Assembly (NCBI RefSeq): GCF_000970045.1
Contig: NZ_CP009505.1
Location: 1,922,001-1,986,000, forward strand
Source: Methanosarcina sp. MTP4
GTDB lineage: Archaea; Halobacteriota; Methanosarcinia; Methanosarcinales; Methanosarcinaceae
DNA length: 64,000 nucleotides
Reading direction: 5' to 3'
Positions 18,292-26,093 of the stretch are shown here, in pieces. The notes beneath the pieces were generated by a model. It was given only the letters and a program-made list of their open reading frames with translations. It did not search any database and had not been told where the DNA came from. Made by a program: the position numbers and the translations under genes. Position 1 is the first letter of the stretch; each line of letters starts with the position of its first letter.

Positions 18292-18915
18292 ATGGGGAGC
18301 TCATATCAGGTTGCCTTTTTTGATGACCGGATTGAAATAGAAAACCCGGGAATCCTGCTTCCGGGCCTGACGGTTGAGGATATGCTACAGGGCGTATCAA
18401 AGATACGCAATCGGGTTATTGCTCGTGTATTCAGGGAACTGGACCTTATCGAGCAGTGGGGAAGCGGTGTCCGGCGCATGTTCAAAGAAGCAGGAGCACT
18501 TGGGCTTCCCGAACCTGAGATAGTTGAAGTGGGTATGAGGGTGAGGTTCATTGTTCATCTGGCGGAGTCCATTGCAGTACAGCCTGAATCTAAAGAAATA
18601 AGAGGGATACTGGATATCACAGAGCACCAAGTCAGTGAACTTGGTGCCAGCACCGGCACTATGTTGGAGCTTCGCCGGCACCAAGCCGAAGTACTCAAAA
18701 AATGTAAAAATGAATGCTCTATTGTCGATCTGATGGAGGTCACTGAGAGGACAGACCGCAGCAAATTCAGAAAGCGTATACTAAGTCCTCTGCTTGATGC
18801 AGGTTTCATTGAAATGACAATCCCGGACAAACCCCGTAGCAGTAAGCAGAAATACCGCATGACGGCTAAAGGTGAGGCATTTTTAGCTAAAGAGGATCAG
18901 GGGGGCGTTGAATAA
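18292..18915 (+). pseudogene. 5'-truncated AlbA_2/HATPase_c_4 regulator paralogue
   Basis: Starting at the point equal to residue about 300 of the intact gene (QVAFFDDRIEIENPG), it runs to the C-terminal winged helix (SSKQKYRMTAKG). The sequence is almost identical to 14872-15135 up to VGMRVRFIV; the linker then differs (no LRPE units), reading RRHQAEVLKKCKNECSIVDL. The AlbA_2 domain is missing. The ATG at 18292 exists only because of a local change at the junction. Confidence 0.75.
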
Positions 18916-19057
18916 ACACAGCACTTCTTTCATATGTGGAGTAACTCTTTAGAGTGGATTCATGATGAAAATTGTCACCAGACCTACACTAGATAGGCAC
19001 AAGTTGGTGATTGGGATAAATGATTTTTTTGAAAGATTTGTGGGGGTTTAGAGAGTT

Positions 19058-19362
19058 GCTCAGCAAAATATAATAAAACAGTTATACCTCTTTGGAGTTA
19101 CAATCACTCAGCCCTCCCCCCTAATTCCTCCACGAACTCTCCACCCGCGGCTACTCCAATGAGCGAAACTTCTCCGAATACAAAAGCAAAAACAACTTGA
19201 AACTGTCCGGTCCAACCCCGGGCTGCCTTTCAATCGATTTCTACTCCAGGCAGCCAAAAGAGCTGAGGGACAGGAATTACTATGTGAGCAGGACCGGGAA
19301 AGGCAAGTTCGCTATTTTTGAGGAAAACAGGTTTGAGAGAGCTATTGAAGTCCGGGATTGAG
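19058..19362 (+). pseudogene. TATA-core plus N-terminal gene fragment, copy 7
   Basis: Core CAGCAAAATATAATAAAACAGTTATACC, then the same coding-like stretch (SETSPNTKAK in one frame; IDFYSRQPKELRDRN and GKGKFAIFEENR in the family frame). Near its start a GAA codon has become TAA, confirming that this copy is not expressed as the original protein. The interval 18916-19057 shows nothing further. Confidence 0.6.
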
Positions 19363-19397
19363 GCTTGAGGCTTGGGTTTTTGAGGTTTGGGTTTTGG

Positions 19398-19460
19398 GGG
19401 ACGGTACCCGGAGAAGTGGGGGAGCAGTCCGCAGGCGAAATATAATAAAACAGTTATACT
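19398..19460 (+). promoter_or_regulatory. Orphan TATA-containing core, copy 8
   Basis: GGGGACGGTACCCGGAGAAGTG..GGAGCAGTCCGCAGGCGAAATATAATAAAACAGTTATAC. It is the complete core, without the coding-like segment, facing the end of a truncated regulator on the other strand. Confidence 0.5.
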
Positions 19461-19508
19461 CAAACAGTCCCACAGGCAGTTTTCCCTACTTTACTCTTCT
19501 ATTACTTC

Positions 19509-19978
19509 TCAGTGTCCACCTCTAGCAGGTCCGACTCTTATGAGGAAACCTTTTTTCTTTAAGGTGTTCAGGTTCTTTTGGACTGCAGAGGGATTTATTC
19601 CAAGTTTTTCGGCAAGTTCTATTTTTGAAATTGCTGGATTTTTTTGTAGTAAGATCAGGATCTTGCGCTGGCTTTCATTGAGTTCAGACCACCTTTCAGA
19701 CCACCTTTCAGACCACCTTTCAGACCACCTTTCTACCTCCCTTTCTACCTCCCTTTCTACCTCCCTTTCTACCTCCCTTTCTACCTCCCTTTCTACCTCC
19801 CTTTCTACCTCCCTTTCTACCTCCCTTTCTACCTCCCTTTCTACCTCCCTTTCTACCTCCCTTTCTACCTCCCTTTCTACCTCCTTTTCTTCACTTTCTT
19901 CAAAGTACTTTCTCTTAAAAGTAACAATTAACTGGGTCCCGACTTCTTTAAAATCAGCTTCTGAACAGGTAAAGATTC
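19509..19978 (-). pseudogene. C-terminal remnant of an AlbA_2-family regulator with long EVER/WSER linker
   Basis: The homologous part begins ADFKEVGTQLIVTFKRKYF, the end of the HATPase_c_4 region. It passes through about a dozen EVER units and four WSER units (12-bp repeats, 19686-19890) and ends in a winged helix (LQKNPAISKIELAEKLGI, IRVGPARGGH). Upstream of about 19978 the frame continues only through an unrelated GACGCC-type repeat, so the N-terminal three quarters of the gene are missing. Confidence 0.75.
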
Positions 19979-20162
19979 CAAAGGCGCAAAAGACGCCAAA
20001 GACGCCACAAAGATGCCATAATCGCGCCAAAGGTATCATGACCAAAGACGTTAAATGATCATAATCAAGCCTAATGCGCCATAAAAAAAGATGTCATTAA
20101 AAGTCTCCAAAGACGCCACAAACGCGCCAGGGAACTTGACCTTATTGAGCAGTGGGGCAGTT
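19978..20162 (+). repeat. GACGCC-type linker repeats with a short RELDLIEQWG fragment
   Basis: Units of AAAGACGCCAC/GCGCCA recur between 19980 and 20130. At 20129-20159 GGGAACTTGACCTTATTGAG with CAGTGGGGCAG matches the codons for RELDLIEQWG of the intact regulator at about 15007-15040. Another join between a linker-type repeat and a piece of the ATPase domain. Confidence 0.55.
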
Positions 20163-20243
20163 GAGGAAAACATGCCCTGGAAAAACCTATTTTCGGGTAT
20201 CTTATTTCCAGCCTTTGCCCTGAAAAGTCAACCAGTGACATCT

Positions 20244-20543
20244 TTACATCATTTCTTTCTCTTTATTCAGTGCATCTATTTTTGCACTTATCTTATCCAT
20301 TTCCTGTTTGTACCTGGCTTTGATTTCTTTAACATCTTTGTAGATAAGCAGGCTTTCATCACTGATTCCTTCCATTGACTCTATATGTGCTACGAATTCA
20401 TCTCCACCTTCATCCAGTCTCGGTTCTACTTTCCGCCATTCCGCATACTTAATATCCAGCTCTTCTTTCCTTTTGTCTTCGAGCGTAAAAATCTCATCCC
20501 AGAAATCCATAATCTGGCTTTCGAGCTCTTCTTTTGTAGGCAT
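20244..20543 (-). CDS. Small coiled-coil protein of unknown function
   Basis: A 99-residue highly charged protein, MPTKEELESQIMDFWDEIF through KARYKQEMDKISAKIDALNK, predicted to be nearly all helix with two coiled-coil stretches. ATG 20543 follows GGGGGGAAGATA, a plausible ribosome site. I do not recognise a family. It lies next to a truncated frame on the same strand and might be part of a small accessory operon. Confidence 0.55.
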   Translation of the reverse strand: MPTKEELESQIMDFWDEIFTLEDKRKEELDIKYAEWRKVEPRLDEGGDEFVAHIESMEGISDESLLIYKDVKEIKARYKQEMDKISAKIDALNKEKEMM

Positions 20544-20588
20544 TATCTTCCCCCCTGTTCGTTAAACTATTTTATTAGAGCGTTCCTA

Positions 20589-20750
20589 TTAATTCCTTTC
20601 AGTAGCTTTTTTTTCTGTCAACTGCCAGGCCAGCTTCTTCAACCAGTGATCTAGGCCCTCATCGAGTATCTTGCACTCCCGGATTCTGTTGGGATTTTTA
20701 TGATTTACGAACAGCGGTTCTTTTTTGGAAAAATGCTGGCTAATAGCCAT
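20589..20750 (-). CDS. Small hypothetical protein, probably 5'-truncated by a repeat
   Basis: From ATG 20750 the frame reads MAISQHFSKKEPLFVNHKNP, RIRECKILDEGLDHWLKKLA. The frame stays open to 20858, but codons before about 20756 fall inside the palindromic repeat at 20751-20880. The natural N-terminus has therefore probably been replaced. No family recognised. Confidence 0.35.
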   Translation of the reverse strand: MAISQHFSKKEPLFVNHKNPNRIRECKILDEGLDHWLKKLAWQLTEKKATERN

Positions 20751-20880
20751 AACAACCTTATTAGCCTTATTTGGGTCGTTCTTGTACGGCCGTGAAGTCG
20801 GTCGGCCTTTCCCAAATGTAAATGAATAAAGAGTGAAATAAAAAGCAAAACTTGGCATTAAAGAGATGGTAAAAAATAAC
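20751..20880. repeat. Left half of the palindrome-ended element, copy IV
   Basis: AACCTTATTAGCCTTATTTG, GTCGTTCTTGTACGG, hairpin GGCCG..CGGCC (20788-20807), then CCTTTCCCAAATGTAAATGA and AGTGAAATAAAAAGCAAAAC. It aligns with the left parts of the elements at 48110, 49883 and 53366, but the stem sequence differs and the right end is absent. Confidence 0.7.
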
Positions 20881-20984
20881 TCAAAATCTGCATCAATTTA
20901 GACTTTCATTCAGGAACATGAGAGAGCAGAGGAAGATTTACTTACTACATTATAAACCCCGCATTCAAGCCATAATAACTCCTC

Positions 20985-21110
20985 ATTAATACCGCAAAAA
21001 CCGCACAAATTCCGCATTAAAGCCGCATAAGCCGCACTAAAGCTGCAAAAATGGATGCCGAACAAGTAACCGAACAAGTAACCGAACAAGTAACCGAACA
21101 AGTACGAAGA
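20985..21110 (+). pseudogene. Linker remnant with VTEQ repeats
   Basis: GCCGCATAAGCCGCACTAAA units (20990-21045) run into four GTAACCGAACAA units reading EQVTEQVTEQVTEQV (21057-21101). It looks like the linker of yet another AlbA_2-family gene with both flanking domains lost. Confidence 0.5.
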
Positions 21111-21209
21111 TTGCTCTTCTTTCATAACGTGGTATTCACAGCGTATTAGAGAATTATCCCCTCAGATACGAGTGATTCTGCTCATAAGCTTTGACATCCT
21201 ACTTGAAAA

Positions 21210-21330
21210 TATGCTAATCCAGATTAGCATAAAAACCAATAATATGCTAATCAGGATTAGCATAAATATCAAAAATATGCTAATCCTAACTAGCATAAAA
21301 GTCAATAATATGCTAATCAGGATTATCATA
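21210..21330 (+). promoter_or_regulatory. Four 22-bp palindromes at exact 33-bp spacing
   Basis: TATGCTAATC..GATTAGCATA-type palindromes start at 21210, 21243, 21276 and 21309. Each is 22 bp with an 11-bp AT-rich spacer. Copies 1 and 2 are the best; 3 and 4 carry one- to three-base changes on one arm. The last ends 75 bp before the ATPase start codon. Spacing of about three helical turns suggests an operator array bound on one DNA face (inference). Confidence 0.75.
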
Positions 21331-21405
21331 TAATGCAGAAATATGATATACCAGTTACACATATAATTCAGGTACACGAAAAACCTTGCTGGACAGAGGG
21401 ATAAA

Positions 21406-22653
21406 ATGTTAAACCTTGCAAAGTACAACTTCCACTGGAGAGAAAGCTTCTTTTATGGTTATGATAAGCGCCGAGACCTCTATTATGAATTGCTTAAATA
21501 CGTTGATGTCCGGCCTGCCGTGGGCGTGATAGGACTTCGCAGGACAGGGAAGACGGTGCTTTTGAAACAGCTCATAGATTACCTGATCGAAAAGGGGGTT
21601 GAGAGAGAAAAAATTCTCTATTTTTCCTTTGATGAAACCGTTTTCTCTCTGGAAGAGGTAATCAGTGAATTTCAGGCGCGGATAGGGGTCGAACTGGGAA
21701 AAGCCGGCAAAGTGTACATCTTTCTTGATGAAGTCCAGAAACTTGAAGGCTGGCAGGACCAGTTGAAGTATTATTATGACAGCTATCCGGAAATCAAGTT
21801 CTTTGTTTCAGGGTCTTCATCCCTATTTTTGAGAAAGAAAGCTGAAGAATCCCTTGCAGGCCGAATTTTCCTCTTCCAGATGCCGGTGCTTAGTTTCAGG
21901 GAATTTCTCCGCTTGAAAGGGGATGAAGAAATGGCTGAAAAACCTGAGCTATTTAAGGAGGCACTGAAAGAGCAGGTGCTCCTCTACGTCAGAAGACAGT
22001 TTCCGGAACTTGTAACGGCAGATGAAGCTTTTATCCATCTGTATGTGGAGTCCATCGTAAACAAGGCAGTCTATGACGATCTCCCTAAAATCTTCCCTAT
22101 AGAATATGAGGACCTGCTCAAACGCATACTCTACATTGTAGCCTCAAACCCTGGGATGATAACGGATTACGAGGGTCTTGCAAATGATCTTGGTATAAAT
22201 CGGATGACCCTTACAAAGTATATCTCCTACCTTGAGAGGGGCTTTCTCCTGCAAAAATGCTATAATTTTTCCAGAAACCTTCTAACAAGCGAAAAGAAGA
22301 CCAAGAGGCTTTATCTCACAAGCCCGAGCCTTGTCGTGGATCTCTGGGAAACCCCTGATTTCGGAAGGGTTGTCGAAAATCTCGTAATCAGCAGTTCACA
22401 GGCCAGGTTCTTCTGGAGGAACGGGCGGGATGAAGTAGACTGTGTGCTCGTCAAAAAGGGTAAGATCATCCCGATCGAGTGCAAATATAAAAACAATATC
22501 AGGGAAAGGGACCTCAGGGGGCTGCTCAAATTCCTGAATAAATTTGAAATTCCCGGGGCTTATGTCATCAGTGAAGACCTTGAAACCGAGAGAGTAATTG
22601 ACGGGAAAGAAATTATAATCATACCTCTCTGGAAATGGCTGCTTGAAAAATAA
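21406..22653 (+). CDS. AAA ATPase with C-terminal nuclease-like (DUF4143-type) domain
   Basis: A 415-residue ATPase: Walker A GLRRTGKTVLLKQL (about residue 43), Walker B IFLDEVQKLEGW (about 105), sensor FFVSGSSSLFL. A winged-helix-like middle (NDLGINRMTLTKYISYLERG) precedes a C-terminal restriction-enzyme-like core, EVDCVLVKKGKIIPIECKYK. Such proteins are abundant in archaea with no settled function; links to mobile elements or defence are often suspected. AGAGGGATAAA precedes ATG 21406. The stop codon TAA lies inside the target duplication of the downstream IS, so the protein end is unaffected by the insertion. Confidence 0.85.
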   Translation: MLNLAKYNFHWRESFFYGYDKRRDLYYELLKYVDVRPAVGVIGLRRTGKTVLLKQLIDYLIEKGVEREKILYFSFDETVFSLEEVISEFQARIGVELGKAGKVYIFLDEVQKLEGWQDQLKYYYDSYPEIKFFVSGSSSLFLRKKAEESLAGRIFLFQMPVLSFREFLRLKGDEEMAEKPELFKEALKEQVLLYVRRQFPELVTADEAFIHLYVESIVNKAVYDDLPKIFPIEYEDLLKRILYIVASNPGMITDYEGLANDLGINRMTLTKYISYLERGFLLQKCYNFSRNLLTSEKKTKRLYLTSPSLVVDLWETPDFGRVVENLVISSSQARFFWRNGRDEVDCVLVKKGKIIPIECKYKNNIRERDLRGLLKFLNKFEIPGAYVISEDLETERVIDGKEIIIIPLWKWLLEK

Positions 22654-22655
22654 AT

Positions 22656-24382
22656 GTAACAATTCACGTTTTAGAAGATTTCCAGATTAATTTTTAAACT
22701 TTGTTCAAAGGTCCGCAACTAAAAAATAATATTTTCAAAACATTTTTTTACTTTGAAAAATATATTAGCCATTCAATGAAGAACGTTCCTCAAGATGAAA
22801 CAAAAAACATGAAGGAACAAGTAAGTGATTTGGAACAAAAAATCACACAATTAAAGGAAGAACTCGAAAAAGAGCGTAACGAGAAGCAAAGCAGTTTGCA
22901 GCACGTAGAAAAGCTCAAAACAGAGAATGACAACCTCACAAAGCAAACTGAACGCTTCAAAGAGCGTGCAAAAAACCTCAGAAATGAAAATAAATATCTC
23001 AAAAAACAACTTGCTCAATTTTAGGGTTCTGCACCTGTTCTCGCATCATCTGACAAGACTTCTGAAGCAGGTGGTGTTCCATCATCTAAAACTTATTACC
23101 GGCGAAATAGACAGGAAGGGCCGAAAAAAGCCAGAGGTGGTCAGCCTGGACATGTTGGACACGGGCGAAAAACACCAATTCCCAACTCTCCTCCTATATA
23201 TATCAAAACGGAAGAATGTCCATGTTGCGGCACTCCTCTGGGCAAACCTGTTAAAGGTGCCAAAGAAACCCGTACCATCACTGAAATCCCAGTTCCAAAA
23301 CCTACTATCTTTGAAATTATTTATCAAAGATATTGGTGCAAAAAGTGCAAAAAGATGGTTCGTGGAGAAGTTTCATGGATACCACCAAACCAGGAGTTTG
23401 GACCTTCTATAGCTTCATGGGTTGCTTATCAGCGAATGTTAGGATTGAGTATAGAAAAGATTCAATCCAGCTTGTATGAGACATATAATATCAAGATTAG
23501 TAGAGCCACTGTGCTTAAACTGGAAAAATGGGTGGCAGATACACTTCAGGAAGACTATGAGAAACTCCATAAAGAAATAGTAAGATCAAAGGCTGTCAAT
23601 GGCGACGAAACGGGATTTAGGATAAACGGTAAGAATAGCTGGTTATGGGGTTTTACTTCTTTATTAGGTACTTACTATAAAGTTTCTCCAACTCGTGGTC
23701 ACATAGTACCGGAAAGAATACTTGAAGGATTTAAAGGTGTTCTGGGAAGAGATGCCTGGAAACCGTATGATGTAGTAAAATGTGCGGGACATCAGCTTGA
23801 CCTTCTTCATGTGAATAGGTGGTTGGAAAGAGCTGAAATTAAACACAAGATAGAACCTCGAAGTCTTTTAACATCCAAGCCTGCAAAAAGGACAAAACCT
23901 GGAAGACCACCTAAAAAGTTCATAGAATTCGTTGATGGTGTTCGATCAATTCTGAAAAGAGCAATTGAGTTCACGCAGAAAGATCCGCCTCCATCAATGG
24001 AAAAACGTAAAAATGCTTGTAAAGAGTTCCAAAAAGAGATGAAGGCTCTACTCAATAGACAATGGACTGATGTGGATGTCATCAGAATATCAAAAGAGCT
24101 TCGAAAGAGACAGTCCATGCTATTTACGTTCATGGAATTTGAGGGAGTACCCTGGCACAATAATGACGCAGAGCGTGCGATGCGTAAAGGAGTATTGCAT
24201 AGGAAAATTAGTGGTGGGAGAAGGACATGGTACGGTGCTGGAGTATTTGAAGTGCTTCTGAGTATTTATGAGACGTCAAAGATGAGGGGGAAAAGATTTA
24301 TGGAAATGTTGAAGGAAAAATTTGAGATACCTCCGAATGAAAGGAGTAGAAATACCTCAGCTTCTTAAACGTGAATTGTTAC
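22656..24382 (+). mobile_element. IS66-type insertion sequence, 1727 bp, complete
   Basis: The terminal inverted repeats GTAACAATTCACGTTTTAGA (left) and its counterpart TCTTAAACGTGAATTGTTAC (right) match at 19 of 20 positions. Both ends are flanked by an exact 8-bp duplication AAATAAAT (22648-22655 and 24383-24390), the target length of IS66. Only a transposase gene is present, as in the ISBst12 branch that lacks TnpA and TnpB. Confidence 0.93.
22776..24368 (+). CDS. IS66-family transposase with in-frame TAG (probable pyrrolysine at residue 83)
   Basis: A single frame of 530 codons from ATG 22776 to TAA 24368 broken only by TAG at 23022-23024. Before it: a leucine-zipper-like coiled coil (MKEQVSDLEQKITQLKEELE). 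After it: GRKTPIPNSPP, the zinc-binding CPCCG..CKKCKK, and the DDE core (NGDETGF near 276, WHNNDAERAMRKG near 460). The sequence between TAG and the next Met reads cleanly as IS66 transposase, so the codon is internal. Methanosarcina inserts pyrrolysine at some UAG codons and UAG-containing transposases are known there. A dead copy with one nonsense mutation is the alternative. Confidence 0.88.
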
Positions 24383-24500
24383 AAATAAATGAGCTGGCGT
24401 CAATTCTTGACGCCTCTTCATGATTTTACTTCTTGAAGTCGCTTCTTGGGCTCACTTTTTGACTTTTCTTCATCTCATCCACTGGCCTAAAAGTTAAAAA

Positions 24501-24531
24501 ATAAAGGGGGCGGAATGGCTAGCCCCTTTAT
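24501..24531 (-). terminator. Hairpin terminator of the hyuA-HDAC operon
   Basis: The stem ATAAAGGGG/CCCCTTTAT (9 bp) overlaps the stop codon of the deacetylase gene and is followed on the minus strand by TTTTTT. Confidence 0.65.
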
Positions 24532-26093
24532 AAAACGGTTTCCTGCCTTGTTTTCGGATTGTAGGTCTTATACACATCCGCTTTTTTGTCCTGCAGGTAG
24601 ACGTGGTCGTATTTAATGTCGTGGGTCCGGTTCCTGTAGGCTTCTATGGCTTCTTTGCGGCATTTTTCGCAGGCGTAGATCGGGATGGAGACACAGAAGA
24701 CCTTTTCCCCGCTGTAGCCGTGCTGGGCCTGGGAGTCGATGGTCATGTAGCCAAGGCAATCAGGACACATTCTTACGCTTTCTTCTTGAGACTCCTGGAT
24801 CATGTCGGTGTCGTAGAAGATGTTCTTTTTGCGCCTGTAGAAGTCACCGAGGCTGGCAACGGTTTCTTCGACCAGGAAGTCCCGGTTTTTCCAGTTTTCA
24901 AGCTGGACCCTGATGATTTCGTCAAGCGTCTGCCTGTCCCGCTTTGCCTGGACGAACATACCCGGCGTGTAGTCCGGTTCGCGGACGTGGGAATAGTCGA
25001 GCCCTGCCATGGCAAGGATGATGGCCGTATTTACGTAGGGGAGAGCTGTCTCGATTGCGTAGCCTCCTTCCAGGACCGCGATGTCCGGGGCGAGTTTCTC
25101 GTTCAGTTTCGCGTAGCCCTGGGCGGAAAAGCGCATGTTTGCCAGGGGATCGGTGTAGTGGTTGTCCTGGCCTGCGGAGTTGAGGATAAGCTCGGGTTTG
25201 AAGTCATCCAGGATCGGGAACACAAGGTTGTCCAGGATGTAGTGGATTCCCTCGTCAGGCGTGGCAGGGGGGAGCGGGATGTTGATTGTCCGGGCAAGGG
25301 CTTTTGGGCCTCCGAGTTCGTTCATGAAACCCGTACCCGGGAAAATGGTCCTCCCATCCTGGTGGAAAGAGATAAAAAGGACGTCCGGGTCATGGTAGAA
25401 GATCTCCTGGGTCCCGTCCCCGTGGTGGACGTCGGTGTCCACGATTGCGATTTTCCGTATCCCGTACTTTTTACGGAGGTACTCTACCAGGATTGCTTCG
25501 TTATTGATGTTGCAAAAACCCCGGTTCCCGTGGGAAACCCGCATGGCGTGGTGCCCTGGCGGCCTTGCCAGGGAAAAGGCGTTTTTCACCTCTCCTTTCA
25601 TGAGGGCGTCGGCAAGAACCAGGCTGCACCCGGCGGAGATCTGGTGCGGGACGGTTGCCTGGGCCTCGATATCCGGCACGCAGAAGTGGACACGCGCAAT
25701 GTCCTTGAAATCGGCAAGGCGGGGCTTGTATTCGGCGATCTGGGGCAGGTCCATAAGGCCTTCTTCGAAAATCTGGTCCCGCGTGTAGAGCAGGCGCTCT
25801 TCCCTTTCCGGGTGCGTCGGGGAAATTGCCCAGTCAAAGGCCGGGAAGAAGATAAGGCCGGTTTTTCCCTTTTTCGGCTGGAAGCGGCGGGCGGTTCTGA
25901 TATGGGATTCGGGCTTTTCCATGTTTATTCCTTCTTCTCCCTGTCCTTTTTCATTTATTACTTCCTGATCTTCGTCCCTACTGTCAATTTCTTCTTCTTC
26001 TTTTCTTGCTTCCACATCTTTCGCTTCCGCTTTATTTTCCTGCTCCGGGCTGCCTGTCAGGACATCCCTTATTTTTCCAAGGCCGAGCTTCAT
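24528..26093 (-). CDS. Histone-deacetylase-family amidohydrolase with C-terminal zinc ribbon
   Basis: A 521-residue class II HDAC/acetylpolyamine-amidohydrolase relative. The zinc and charge-relay residues are present: RPPGHHAM, DTDVHHGDGTQ, AGQDNH and LEGGY. An N-terminal acidic segment of about 70 residues (Glu/Lys-rich) precedes the catalytic domain. The last 80 residues contain CPDC and CEKC, probably a zinc ribbon not usual in the family. ATG 26093 overlaps the stop codon of the upstream gene as ATGA, so the two are co-translated. The substrate could be an acetylated protein or a small amide; the partnership favours a small amide, which is inference. Confidence 0.88.
   Translation of the reverse strand: MKLGLGKIRDVLTGSPEQENKAEAKDVEARKEEEEIDSRDEDQEVINEKGQGEEGINMEKPESHIRTARRFQPKKGKTGLIFFPAFDWAISPTHPEREERLLYTRDQIFEEGLMDLPQIAEYKPRLADFKDIARVHFCVPDIEAQATVPHQISAGCSLVLADALMKGEVKNAFSLARPPGHHAMRVSHGNRGFCNINNEAILVEYLRKKYGIRKIAIVDTDVHHGDGTQEIFYHDPDVLFISFHQDGRTIFPGTGFMNELGGPKALARTINIPLPPATPDEGIHYILDNLVFPILDDFKPELILNSAGQDNHYTDPLANMRFSAQGYAKLNEKLAPDIAVLEGGYAIETALPYVNTAIILAMAGLDYSHVREPDYTPGMFVQAKRDRQTLDEIIRVQLENWKNRDFLVEETVASLGDFYRRKKNIFYDTDMIQESQEESVRMCPDCLGYMTIDSQAQHGYSGEKVFCVSIPIYACEKCRKEAIEAYRNRTHDIKYDHVYLQDKKADVYKTYNPKTRQETVL

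Noticed and set aside
19387-20058. 223-codon frame with STSLSTSLS repeats
   Set aside because: Antisense of the EVER linker of the truncated regulator.
21210-21330. CRISPR array
   Set aside because: Repeats are palindromic operators of 22 bp with similar 11-bp AT spacers; no unique 30-40-bp spacers and no cas genes nearby.
22927-23412. Separate +1-frame gene or programmed frameshift in the IS66 element
   Set aside because: The 0 frame continues through TAG with transposase-like residues all the way; the alternative frame has no family resemblance.
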